From Paraburkholderia bannensis NBRC 103871 (GTDB taxonomy: Bacteria > Pseudomonadota > Gammaproteobacteria > Burkholderiales > Burkholderiaceae), in NCBI RefSeq assembly GCF_000685015.1, contig NZ_BAYA01000030.1, positions 47,504 to 111,503 of the forward strand: a stretch of 64,000 nucleotides of DNA, written 5' to 3'. A model generated the notes under the pieces. That model was given only the letters and a program-made list of their open reading frames with translations, was not told where the DNA came from and ran no database searches. A program made the position numbers and the translations under genes. Within the stretch, counting starts at the first letter, position 1; the number at the start of each line of letters is the position of its first letter. Of the stretch, positions 1 through 8,554 are shown one piece after another.

Positions 1-1
1 C

Positions 2-853
2 GCGTTGCGGCGCTCAGGCGTGCCGTATTTCGTGTTTACGCATGGCATGCTCGATCCGTGGTTCAAACGCACCTATCCGCTGAAGCACCTGAAGAAGTGG
101 CTCTACTGGCCGTGGTCGGAATATCGCTTGCTGCGCGACGCCTGCGCGGTGCTGTTCACCAGCGAAGAAGAGCGCCTGCTCTCGCGCGATTCGTTCTGGC
201 TCTATCGCGCGAACGAGCACATCGTGCCCTGCGGCACGGCCAGCCCGCCCGCGCAAGGCGATTCGCTGCGCGATACGTTCTTTGCGCGCCACCCGCAATT
301 GCGCGGCAAGCGCCTCATGCTGTTCCTGAGCCGCGTGCATCCGAAGAAGGGCTGCGACCTGCTGATCGAGGCATTTGCGCGCCGTGCCCAGGCGCATCCG
401 GACTGGCAGCTCGTGGTGGCCGGCCCCGAGAGCGGCAACCTGGGCGAGCGTCTGCGCGCACGCGCAAGCGAGCTGGGGATGAGCGAGCGCATCACGTGGA
501 CAGGCATGCTCGAAGGCAACGACAAATGGGCCGCGTTCTATGCGAGCGATGTCTTCGTGCTGCCTTCGCACCAGGAGAATTTCGGCATTGTGATTGCGGA
601 GGCGCTGGCTTGCCAGTTGCCCGTGCTCATCACGAACAAGGTCAACATCTGGCGCGAAGTGCTGGAAAACGAGGCCGGTTTCGTGAGTGACGACACCGTG
701 GATGGCGTCGAGCACAGCCTCGATCGCTGGCTGCGCCTGAAGCTGGGCGACAAGGAGCGCATGAAAGTGCGCGCGCAATCGCTCTACGAATCGCACTTTA
801 CCGTGAAGGCGATGGCGCACGGCCTGATCGACGCTGTCGAGCGTTTCGCCTGA
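2..853 (+). CDS. GT4-family glycosyltransferase (5' end outside window)
   Basis: This is the C-terminal part of a GT-B fold glycosyltransferase that moves a sugar from a nucleotide donor to a growing glycan, probably an exopolysaccharide repeat unit at the cytoplasmic membrane face. The frame is open to the window edge. About 283 residues are visible, so roughly the first 80-100 residues of the acceptor-binding Rossmann domain are missing. Visible signals are the FTHGMLDPW loop near the start, the donor-domain strand LMLFLSRVHPKKG, and the ENFGIVIAEALACQLPV segment, which is the E-x7-E donor-sugar motif of GT4 enzymes. A hexapeptide acetyltransferase follows after 17 bp, so the two are probably co-transcribed. 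The donor and acceptor sugars cannot be told from sequence. Confidence 0.88.
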   Translation, partial: ALRRSGVPYFVFTHGMLDPWFKRTYPLKHLKKWLYWPWSEYRLLRDACAVLFTSEEERLLSRDSFWLYRANEHIVPCGTASPPAQGDSLRDTFFARHPQLRGKRLMLFLSRVHPKKGCDLLIEAFARRAQAHPDWQLVVAGPESGNLGERLRARASELGMSERITWTGMLEGNDKWAAFYASDVFVLPSHQENFGIVIAEALACQLPVLITNKVNIWREVLENEAGFVSDDTVDGVEHSLDRWLRLKLGDKERMKVRAQSLYESHFTVKAMAHGLIDAVERFA

Positions 854-870
854 ATTTCCTGGAGCGCGCC

Positions 871-1425
871 ATGTATCAGGATCTCTCGCAGTTCAGCGTG
901 CCAGCGGACTTTCGTGGCCGCTCGAAATGGTTCGTGCAGTGCTGGTGGATCGCCGAGGCGCTGTTGTTCAAGCCTTCGCCGCAATTCGCTTATGGATTTC
1001 GCGCGTGGCTGCTGCGTCGCTTCGGTGCGAGCGTGGGGCGCAATACGGTGATCCGGCCTTCGGTGACGATCACGTATCCGTGGAAGGTGCGCATCGGCGA
1101 CTACGCGTGGATTGGCGACCACGCTGTGCTCTATAGCCTCGGCGAAATCGTCGTGGGCGATCACGCCGTGGTTTCGCAAGGCTGCTATCTGTGCGCGGGC
1201 GATCACGATGCCACGCTGGAGAATTTTCCGATCCGTGCGCGCGATATCCGGGTGGCCGATCAGGCGTGGGTCGCCTCCGATGTCTTTGTCGGGCCGGGTG
1301 TGACGATCGGGCGGGGCGCGATTGTGGGCGCGCGCAGCAGCGTATTCGGCGACATGCCCGAAGGCATGGTGTGCTTCGGCCATCCGTGCCAGCCGGTGCG
1401 GCGGCGCGTGCCGAAGCCTGCATGA
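871..1425 (+). CDS. WcaF-like hexapeptide-repeat O-acetyltransferase
   Basis: A 184-residue left-handed beta-helix acetyltransferase of the WcaF/NodL type, expected to transfer acetyl from acetyl-CoA to a sugar hydroxyl of the polysaccharide made by this locus. The N-terminal half has the WcaF-like segment with WFVQCWWIAEALLF. Hexapeptide repeats run from about residue 55 (IRPSVTITYPWKVRIGDYAW) to residue 165, with the catalytic-loop histidine expected in CAGDHDAT. The ATG is preceded by GGAG with good spacing. It lies 17 bp behind the glycosyltransferase on the same strand. The family call is firm; the acetylated sugar is unknown. Confidence 0.88.
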   Translation: MYQDLSQFSVPADFRGRSKWFVQCWWIAEALLFKPSPQFAYGFRAWLLRRFGASVGRNTVIRPSVTITYPWKVRIGDYAWIGDHAVLYSLGEIVVGDHAVVSQGCYLCAGDHDATLENFPIRARDIRVADQAWVASDVFVGPGVTIGRGAIVGARSSVFGDMPEGMVCFGHPCQPVRRRVPKPA

Positions 1426-1435
1426 ATGACGGCGA

Positions 1436-1876
1436 TTACCAGGGGTTCTTGTAGACGGAGCGGGTTGCGCCGCTGGAATAGATGGACGAAGGGAACGGCG
1501 CGGCGAACACCTCCACGCGCTTCGGAGCGGCGCTTACGTGCGTTGACGTCGAGCGGCGCAGCGCAACGCGCGTGGTGGATGCCGTGCCGTCGTCGAGCGG
1601 GGCGCTCAGGTTGGTGTCTTTCGGCACGCGAGGCAGGCCGAGCAGTTGTTGTTCGCTGGCGCGCGAGGCGTCTTCGGTCGCAAGGCCGCTGTCGTGCGAT
1701 GACGCTGAGTCACCCGATTGACCCGATTCACTCGACGTGCCGGGTGCTGGCGATGCCGTCGCGGGGGAAGTTGCAGCGGAGGCCGTGCTGTCACTCGAAG
1801 CTGCGCTGGCATAAGGACACGTCAGCATGACGGCTGACGCTGTGAAGAACGCAATCCATGCAATCGAATGTTTCAT
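1436..1876 (-). CDS. secreted low-complexity hypothetical protein
   Basis: A 146-residue protein of unknown function, on the opposite strand inside an otherwise plus-strand polysaccharide cluster. The chosen ATG gives MKHSIAWIAFFTASAVMLTC, a clear signal peptide whose cleavage is likely near ASA-AS at about residue 25. An upstream in-frame start would add 28 residues ahead of the signal peptide and was not used. The mature part is a Ser/Ala/Thr/Pro-rich linker to about residue 70, then a more ordered tail (LLGLPRVPKDTNLSAPLDD) ending in SVYKNPW. The conserved-looking tail and the signal peptide argue for a real exported protein, perhaps associated with the polysaccharide machinery. No domain was recognised. 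Confidence 0.6.
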   Translation of the reverse strand: MKHSIAWIAFFTASAVMLTCPYASAASSDSTASAATSPATASPAPGTSSESGQSGDSASSHDSGLATEDASRASEQQLLGLPRVPKDTNLSAPLDDGTASTTRVALRRSTSTHVSAAPKRVEVFAAPFPSSIYSSGATRSVYKNPW

Positions 1877-1978
1877 CGCAGTCCGTATTAATTTAGGCAA
1901 GGCGTTGAACGAAAGAATCCGAAGCCGACCGCAACGATTATAGGCAGCACCGGTCTGCAAACCAAACCCTTTCAGGCG

Positions 1979-3292
1979 ATGACGGTCACGATGAGCACTC
2001 CACGCAGCGAGACCCCAGGCGACACGCCCTGGCTTCCGGATTCACGGCGCAAGTCTGGCGGCTTGCCGGTCTTTGTCGCGAAGTTTCTCTCGCGCGAGGC
2101 CGTGGTGCAGGGCCTCAATTTCGTCGGCGGCATCTGGGTGGTGCGCGCGCTCACGGTGCACGAGTACGCGTGGTACACCATCGCCATCACGATGCTCGGC
2201 GCGGGCAGCGTGCTCAGCGACATGGGCGTGAGCGCCGCGCTGATGAGTCTTGCCGGGCGGCTTTGGCCCGACCGTCCGAAGGTCAACCGTCTCTTTACCG
2301 TGGCTTATGAAGCGCGTGCGAGATTCTTCGCGTTGTTCGGCACAGTGGTATTTGCCGCGGGATTCTTCCTGTTGATGAAGTCGCAGGCGTCATGGATGTT
2401 GGCTGCTGCGATCATGGCATGCGTGGTGGCCGTGACGTTCTTCCAGCTTAATTTCAGCCTGCTTTCGGTGCTGCCGAAGCTCGAACAGAACCTCAAGTCG
2501 CTCCAGCAGATCACGATTTCCGGCGCAGCCTTGCGGCTGGTCTTGCTGGCCGCGTTGCTCGTGTCGGCCAATACGCTCACGGCGCTCTGCGCGGCGCTCG
2601 TCGCGATTGCCTGGCAAGCCTGGGCGATCCGCCGCCGCTACGACATTGTCGATCAGGACACGCATTTCCCGCTCGACGAGGCCCGCGCGGAATTTTCGAA
2701 AGTCGCGCGTCGGCAGGCGCCCGCGTCGATCTACTTCTGCATTCAAGGCCAGCTCAATGTGCTGCTGCTCGGCTATTTCGGCAGCGCGACGCAGGTTGCG
2801 CAACTGGGCGCGCTCGGGCGCATATCCGCGTTGTTGATGGTCGCGCAGTCGGTGTTCGCCAGCATCCTCATGCCGCGTTTTGCCGTGCTGAAAGACAAAG
2901 CCGATATGAAGCGCAAATACGTGCTGGCGCTGTTGGCGTTCCTGGCGCTGATCGCGGTCTTTCTCGGCGCGGCGTGGCTGTTTCCCGGCACGGTGCTGTC
3001 GGTGCTCGGCGGCCATTATGCGGGGCTGCATGGCGAACTGCTGCTGATTCTTGGCTCGGCCGCACTCTATGTGATCGAGGCGCTGCTGTTCTCGCTCAAC
3101 ATGTCGCGCGCGTGGATCACGCCTTCGTGGATTCAGGTGGCGGTGACACTCGCCTTCCAGGCCGTGCTGCTCGCCTTCATGCCGATGGATTCGATTGCGC
3201 ATGTCGTGATCTTTTCGTCGATCAGTCCGGTGGTGTCGATCGCTGTCTATCTGGCTTCGGCCATGCTTCATTTCGGCAGGATGGAAGGATGA
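1979..3292 (+). CDS. Wzx-type polysaccharide flippase (MATE/MOP superfamily)
   Basis: A 437-residue polytopic inner-membrane protein with about 12 hydrophobic segments. It resembles the oligosaccharide flippases that move undecaprenyl-linked repeat units to the periplasm. The first transmembrane region follows FVAKFLSREAVVQGLNFVGG, typical of the family N-terminus, and a soluble basic loop (AIRRRYDIVDQD) sits near residue 220. The start could be the ATG used here or the in-frame ATG at 1991 (MSTPRSETP); the ribosome-binding signal does not decide. Its stop overlaps the next gene's start in an ATGA junction, showing translational coupling to the following acetyltransferase. Specificity is unknown. 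Confidence 0.85.
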   Translation: MTVTMSTPRSETPGDTPWLPDSRRKSGGLPVFVAKFLSREAVVQGLNFVGGIWVVRALTVHEYAWYTIAITMLGAGSVLSDMGVSAALMSLAGRLWPDRPKVNRLFTVAYEARARFFALFGTVVFAAGFFLLMKSQASWMLAAAIMACVVAVTFFQLNFSLLSVLPKLEQNLKSLQQITISGAALRLVLLAALLVSANTLTALCAALVAIAWQAWAIRRRYDIVDQDTHFPLDEARAEFSKVARRQAPASIYFCIQGQLNVLLLGYFGSATQVAQLGALGRISALLMVAQSVFASILMPRFAVLKDKADMKRKYVLALLAFLALIAVFLGAAWLFPGTVLSVLGGHYAGLHGELLLILGSAALYVIEALLFSLNMSRAWITPSWIQVAVTLAFQAVLLAFMPMDSIAHVVIFSSISPVVSIAVYLASAMLHFGRMEG

Positions 3293-3822
3293 AAACCGTC
3301 ATCAGCGAACTGCTTCTCTACGTCAACAACTTCCTCGCGAACCGCCTTCCGTCGCATTTCGTGCGGCGCATCTGGTACCGCAACGTCATGGGCTTTAGCG
3401 TCGCGCCCAGTTCCGCGATCCTGATGGGCGTGACCTTCGACGCGCGGCGCGGCTTCGCGATGGGCGAGAACTCCGTCGTCAACGAGGACGCGCGCATGGA
3501 TACGCGCGGCGGCATTGTGCTCGGGCGCAACGTGTCGATCAGCTCGCGCGCCACCATTCTCACGGCGTCGCATGATCCGAACAGCGCGAATTTCGCGGGC
3601 TACGAGCGCGGCGTCGTGATCTGCGATTACGCGTGGATCGGGCTGAATGCGCTGATCATGCCGGGCGTGACGGTCGGCGAGGGCGCGGTCGTTGCGGCGG
3701 GCGCGGTGGTGACGGCTTCGGTCGAACCGTATGCGATTGTCGCGGGCGTGCCGGCGCGCGCGATCGGGCGGCGTCACGATCAGCTCGATTACAGCACGCG
3801 CTACCAGCGCTTATTCAAATGA
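3289..3822 (+). CDS. hexapeptide-repeat acyltransferase
   Basis: A 177-residue left-handed beta-helix acyltransferase, probably acetylating a sugar of the exopolysaccharide. The N-terminus (ELLLYVNNFLANRLPSHFVR) is the short helical cap common to serine/colanic-acid type acetyltransferases. Isoleucine-patch repeats follow from about residue 45 to 160, with the catalytic histidine in LTASHDPNS (about residue 88). The C-terminal GVPARAIGRR is the classic end of the coil. The start overlaps the flippase stop (ATGA), and its own stop overlaps the next start, so three genes form one tightly coupled unit. This is the second acetyltransferase of the cluster, suggesting a multiply decorated polymer. 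Confidence 0.88.
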   Translation: MKTVISELLLYVNNFLANRLPSHFVRRIWYRNVMGFSVAPSSAILMGVTFDARRGFAMGENSVVNEDARMDTRGGIVLGRNVSISSRATILTASHDPNSANFAGYERGVVICDYAWIGLNALIMPGVTVGEGAVVAAGAVVTASVEPYAIVAGVPARAIGRRHDQLDYSTRYQRLFK

Positions 3823-6800
3823 TGCAGCGGCGGCGCACCCGGCACGGCGAACAGACGGCAGCGCGCAGACGCATCGCGCGCTGGAGCATCGCGATTTGCG
3901 CGGCGATTGCGCTGGGTTACGCAGCGTGGATCGCGCTCGACATGATGCGGTCGTCGGCGGTCGTGCAAGCGGCCGATGCCGTGAGCGCGGCAAGCGACGC
4001 CAATGCGAAAGCCAGCCTGAATGCGTCTGATAAGCAAGCCGCCGACACAGCCGATCATGCGGCGATTCCCATTCGCTTTTCGCTCGCGCAGCCGGGTTAT
4101 GTGACGCTCGTGATCGAGACGACGGATGGCCGCCGCGTGCGCAATCTCGTCAGCGAGACGCCGTTTCCTGCGGGCGACAACACCGCCTGGTGGGACGGTC
4201 TGGACGACCTGGGCCGGGACGCCGATGCCGCCGCGCACGCGCAATATCGCATTCCTGGACGCCTCGTCGCGCCGGGCACGTATCGCGTGCGCGGGCTCGT
4301 TCGGCCCGCGTTGAAGGCGCTCTACGAATTCAATCCCTATGATCCGGGGCGTCCGCCGTGGAAGACGGCGCAGCGCGACAGCGAGTGGCTGGCGAATCAT
4401 GCCGCGCCTTCGGCGGTGCTGTTCGTGCCCGGCGGCGCGAGTGGCGCAGCGCACGCTGGCCCGGATGGCGCCGTGCTGGTCGGCAGCTATGTCACTGAAG
4501 GCGGCAGCGGGCTTGCGTGGCTCGATACGCAGGGCAAGAAGCTGTGGGGCCAGACGTGGATGGGCGGCGTGTGGACGGGCGCGACGCAACTCACGCGCGA
4601 TACGGGCGCGCATGCGGCTGCAGGCGTGTATGCCTACGCGGCGGCGTCATGGCGCGGCGATCAGCCGGGTGACCACTACAGCGAACTGCGCTTGAACGCG
4701 TTGATGACAGCGGCCGCGCAGCGCAATGCGCCCGCCGATGCGCGTCTTGGCACAGGCGAGGACGTGCCGGTGCTCACGCCGCCCTATCGCATAGAGGAAC
4801 CCGCCGATACCGCGAAACCCGCCGCCGACGATCCCTACCCCGAGCGTCATGCGGCGATAGCGGGCCTCGCCGCACATGATGGTCTCGTTGTCGTCGCATT
4901 GCGTGCGCTGAACCAACTGCTGTTTGTCGACGCCACTCGTCATCGCGTGGCGGGGCGTGCAGCGCTGGCCGACCCGCGCGGTCTCGCGTTCGATGCACAG
5001 GGGCATGTGCTTGCGCTATCGGGCACGCGGCTCGTGCGGCTCGATGCGAGTCTCGACAGCGGCGGGCAATTGCATGTTTCCGCGCCGCAAGCGCTGACCG
5101 TTTCGGCGCTTGAGGATCCACAGTCGCTTTGCGTCGACCAGGGCGGCGCAATTTACGTCAGCGATTGGGGCAGGAGCCATCAGGTGAAGGTGTTCGACGC
5201 GGCGGGCAAGCTGTTGCGCGCAATCGGCCACGCGGGCGCGCCCGTGGTGGGTGCATACGATCCGCAGCATATGAATCATCCCGCCGGCATTTCGCTCGAT
5301 GGCAGCGGGCATCTCTGGGTCGCCGAAAACGACAAGACGCCCAAGCGCGTGAGCGTGTGGGACGCGGCGAGCGGCAGGCTCGTGAACGCGTTCTACGGGC
5401 CGCCGCGTTATGGCGGCGGCGGGACGCTCGATCCGCGTGACCGGACGCGGTTTTATTACGCGGACGAAGCAGGCGCAATGGAATTCAAGCTCGACTGGGC
5501 GCACGGCACGAGCGTACCCTCGGCGATTACGTACCGCGCCGATAGCGACGATCTCGGCCTGAGCGGCAGCGATACGGGCGGCATGCCCGACTATCCGCTC
5601 TATCGCGGCAACGAGCGCTATCTGACGAACGCGCACAGTGCGCAGGTGAGCGGCAGGCCCAGCGCGATCGTCTGGCATCTGGGCGCCGATGGCGTGGCGC
5701 GTGCGGTCGCTGCGGCGGGCAGCACCTTCGATAGCGCGGGCAAGCTGCTGCCCGCCTTCAACACCGATGCGATGCGCGCGCGCATGCCGCCGGGCAGCGA
5801 TGCGCAACATCGCGCGCTGTTGTTCCTCTGGCGCGACGCGAACGGCGATGGCCGCATGACGTCCGACGAAGTCACGTTCTGGCAGCCGCAAGGCGAAGCG
5901 CGCGGCAACGCGGCGATGCTCGGCAATGTGACGGTGCTCGACGATCTTTCGTTTGCGATTGCGTATGCGGGGAATTCAGCCGTCGAAGTGTCCGCGACGT
6001 CGATTGGCGCGCGTGGCGTGCCCGTATATGACACCGCGCATCCGAAGACACTCGCGACGAATGTGCAGGCGCCCGTCAGCACGGGCGGCGGCCAGGTTCT
6101 CGTGGCCCGCGATGGCTGGGCCATCCTCACGACACCGCCCGCGCCGTTCGCGCCGCAAGGCGTCAGCGGCATGCGTGCGGACGGCGCGGCGTGGTCGTAT
6201 CCGAGTCTGTGGCCTGGCCTGCACGCCTCGCATGCCGCGCCGGTGCCTGCAAAACCGGGCGAGTTGATCGGCACGACGCGCGTGCTGGGCAATCCGTTCG
6301 ATGCGCCCGCGCCTTCGGACGCGGGGCCATTGTGGGCGATCAACGGCAACGAGGGCAGCGTCTATCTCTTCACGACCGATGGCCTGTTCGTCGCGACGCT
6401 GTTCAGGGACACGCGCCTGGATACCGCGCCGCCGCCGTCATCCGCGACGCGCGGGATGGATCTGGCTGCGATGAGCCTCGGCCCGGAGTGCTTCCATCCG
6501 ACCATCGTGCGCGCCGACGACGGCAACGTCTACATGCAGGCGGGTTCCACCGCGCCGTTGTTGCGCATCGTCGGGCTGGAAGGCGTGCGGCGCTTGCCAG
6601 ACCAGCAGATTACGTTGAGTGCGCAACAACTCGTGGACGCGCAGCGCGCATCGCGAGAATCTGCCGCGCGCGTCGCCAGTGCAAGCGCGGGCGGCAATGT
6701 GCTCGACGTGGCGATTCACGCCGAGGCGAGCGCGCAGAACTGGCCCGACTCGGGCACGCGGTGGGCGACCATCGATACGCGCTCGGTGCAGGTGGGCGAC

Positions 6801-7439
6801 TGGGGGCATCAGGATAGCGAAACGAAGGCGGCGCTGGCGATCTTCGGCGACCGGCTCTATATCGCGGTGACGACCGATGCGCCCACGCTGCTCGACAACA
6901 GCGGCGAAGCCTTGCAGAACCTCTTCGCAACAGGTGGCGGCATCGACCTCATGCTGGGCGCCGATGCGGACGCCGACCCGAATCGCAGCAACGCAGTGAA
7001 GGGCGACGAGCGACTCGTGGTGTCGCGCGTGCACGATATGACGAAGGCGATGCTCTATCGCCCAGTGGCGACGCCCGATGGGCTCGCGCCGATTACGTAC
7101 AGCTCGCCGCTGCGCACGATCCATTTCGATCGCGTCGATGACGTCAGCGACAAGGTCGATGTGTCGATCGAGCGTCAGCAGGCAGCGCCGAACGCGCAAG
7201 ACGTGCCTGGCGTGCTGTACAAGCTGTCGGTGCCGCTCGGCGTATTGGGTGTGAACGCCACGGCGGGCCGCACGCTGTCCGGTGACATTGGCGTGTTGCG
7301 CGGCAACGGCTTTCAGACGCTGCAACGCGCGTACTGGTCGAACAAGGCGGGTGGGCTGGTCAGCGACTTGCCCGGCGAAGCCGAACTCACACCGAATCTA
7401 TGGGGCAAGCTGCGTTTCGTGGCGGCCGCGAGTCAGTAG
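3819..7439 (+). CDS. membrane-anchored beta-propeller/FlgD-Ig-like protein, function unknown
   Basis: A 1206-residue protein starting at an ATG that overlaps the preceding stop (ATGA). Residues about 17-40 form one membrane anchor after an Arg-rich cytoplasmic tip, so the bulk is periplasmic. Residues about 70-180 look like a FlgD/Ig-type fold (VTLVIETTDGRRVRNLV, then GTYRVRGLV). NHL or WD-like propeller blades follow (ICVSDWG-type strands, HPAGISLDGSGHLWVAENDK). An EF-hand or dockerin-like calcium loop, DANGDGRMTSDE, lies near residue 670. The last 250 residues resemble a DOMON/CBM9-like beta-sandwich. No catalytic motif was seen. Being the last gene of the flippase operon, it may bind, guide or modify the exported polysaccharide; this role is inference. 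Confidence 0.8.
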   Translation: MMQRRRTRHGEQTAARRRIARWSIAICAAIALGYAAWIALDMMRSSAVVQAADAVSAASDANAKASLNASDKQAADTADHAAIPIRFSLAQPGYVTLVIETTDGRRVRNLVSETPFPAGDNTAWWDGLDDLGRDADAAAHAQYRIPGRLVAPGTYRVRGLVRPALKALYEFNPYDPGRPPWKTAQRDSEWLANHAAPSAVLFVPGGASGAAHAGPDGAVLVGSYVTEGGSGLAWLDTQGKKLWGQTWMGGVWTGATQLTRDTGAHAAAGVYAYAAASWRGDQPGDHYSELRLNALMTAAAQRNAPADARLGTGEDVPVLTPPYRIEEPADTAKPAADDPYPERHAAIAGLAAHDGLVVVALRALNQLLFVDATRHRVAGRAALADPRGLAFDAQGHVLALSGTRLVRLDASLDSGGQLHVSAPQALTVSALEDPQSLCVDQGGAIYVSDWGRSHQVKVFDAAGKLLRAIGHAGAPVVGAYDPQHMNHPAGISLDGSGHLWVAENDKTPKRVSVWDAASGRLVNAFYGPPRYGGGGTLDPRDRTRFYYADEAGAMEFKLDWAHGTSVPSAITYRADSDDLGLSGSDTGGMPDYPLYRGNERYLTNAHSAQVSGRPSAIVWHLGADGVARAVAAAGSTFDSAGKLLPAFNTDAMRARMPPGSDAQHRALLFLWRDANGDGRMTSDEVTFWQPQGEARGNAAMLGNVTVLDDLSFAIAYAGNSAVEVSATSIGARGVPVYDTAHPKTLATNVQAPVSTGGGQVLVARDGWAILTTPPAPFAPQGVSGMRADGAAWSYPSLWPGLHASHAAPVPAKPGELIGTTRVLGNPFDAPAPSDAGPLWAINGNEGSVYLFTTDGLFVATLFRDTRLDTAPPPSSATRGMDLAAMSLGPECFHPTIVRADDGNVYMQAGSTAPLLRIVGLEGVRRLPDQQITLSAQQLVDAQRASRESAARVASASAGGNVLDVAIHAEASAQNWPDSGTRWATIDTRSVQVGDWGHQDSETKAALAIFGDRLYIAVTTDAPTLLDNSGEALQNLFATGGGIDLMLGADADADPNRSNAVKGDERLVVSRVHDMTKAMLYRPVATPDGLAPITYSSPLRTIHFDRVDDVSDKVDVSIERQQAAPNAQDVPGVLYKLSVPLGVLGVNATAGRTLSGDIGVLRGNGFQTLQRAYWSNKAGGLVSDLPGEAELTPNLWGKLRFVAAASQ

Positions 7440-7457
7440 CGCGAATCGACGTTGCGC

Positions 7458-8513
7458 TTAGCGTGCGCTGCGATGCGCCAGCGTTCCCGCAGCGGCCTGC
7501 TCGCGCGTCGAGCGCCGGGCCTTCACGAAGCGTTCGCGCGCATGGCTGCAAGGGCGATCCACATAGACGGTAATGGCAAACGCCGCCGCATACGACATGG
7601 CCACCAACGGCAAGGTGGCGAGCGCGCGCGAGACGTGCGACAGCGCCGCTATTTGCGGGACGTAGTGCGTGACATACATCAGCGGCAGCCAGTGCGCCAG
7701 ATAAAGCGAGTACGAAGCATCGGAAAGCAGGCGGTCGAACTTGCCGCTGCGCACGCTGAGCGTGCCCAGCGCGAACGGCAGCGCCACGGCGGCCAGCGCT
7801 GCATTGAGCAGCGGATTCCAGGCGAGATACAGTGCGCCGCGATGCGCGCCGCCGAACAGCACGGGGCGCAGCGCGGGCACGCAGGCAAACAGCACGATCA
7901 CGCCCGCCGCGAGCGCGCCCGAAGCGAGCGCGACGCGTCGGCGCGGCAGCAGCGCGGGATAGCGCGCGGCCAGCATCCCCGCAAGAAACCACGGCAGGTA
8001 CGACGTAAACGCACGGTCGTAGAACAGCGCGAATGACGCCACGCTCACGCCCGCGCACAGCACGGCGGCGAGCAGCGCCCGCCGCTGCAGCAGCGCGATT
8101 ACGAATGGCGCGACGAGGTAGAACTGCAATTCGATATCGAGCGACCACGCGGGCACGAGCGGCGCGCCGCCCGCCGTGTTGTAGCCGAGAATCACGAGGC
8201 TCGACACCAGCGCGAGCGGCTCGGGCGGCGCGAACGGCACGGCGGGCGCGACGACGAGCGGCAGCGCGAACGACACCACCAGCGCCGCGGCACTGCACAG
8301 CAGGAACACCGGCGCGAGCCGCCACGCGCGCGAAACGATGAAGGTCGCGTAAGGCTCGCGTGTGGCCGAATACTTGTTCTGCCACATCGTGAAGACCCAA
8401 TAGCCGCTCAGCGCAAAGAACAGATAAACCGGCATGTGACCGATGCCGAAGCTGGTGTAGTGAAACACCACGACGAGGGTGGCGAGCAAAAACCGCAAAG
8501 CGCCTGGCGCCAT
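7458..8513 (-). CDS. acyltransferase-3 family membrane protein
   Basis: A 351-residue integral membrane O-acyltransferase of the OafA/NodX family, which usually transfers acetyl or succinyl groups to surface sugars. The ATG is preceded by a strong AGGAGG-like site and gives MAPGALRFLLATLVVVFHYT. The His in VVFHY matches the family's conserved first-helix histidine, and LFFALSGYWVF matches the FFxxSG motif in helix 2. About ten hydrophobic segments follow. It lies 41 bp downstream of another acyltransferase on the same strand, and its 3' end converges on the propeller gene 18 bp away. It is likely part of polymer decoration, facing the plus-strand biosynthesis genes. Confidence 0.85.
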   Translation of the reverse strand: MAPGALRFLLATLVVVFHYTSFGIGHMPVYLFFALSGYWVFTMWQNKYSATREPYATFIVSRAWRLAPVFLLCSAAALVVSFALPLVVAPAVPFAPPEPLALVSSLVILGYNTAGGAPLVPAWSLDIELQFYLVAPFVIALLQRRALLAAVLCAGVSVASFALFYDRAFTSYLPWFLAGMLAARYPALLPRRRVALASGALAAGVIVLFACVPALRPVLFGGAHRGALYLAWNPLLNAALAAVALPFALGTLSVRSGKFDRLLSDASYSLYLAHWLPLMYVTHYVPQIAALSHVSRALATLPLVAMSYAAAFAITVYVDRPCSHARERFVKARRSTREQAAAGTLAHRSAR

Positions 8514-8554
8514 GTTCCTTCCCTCCTGGTGCGATCCGCCGTGCGTCGGCCTGG

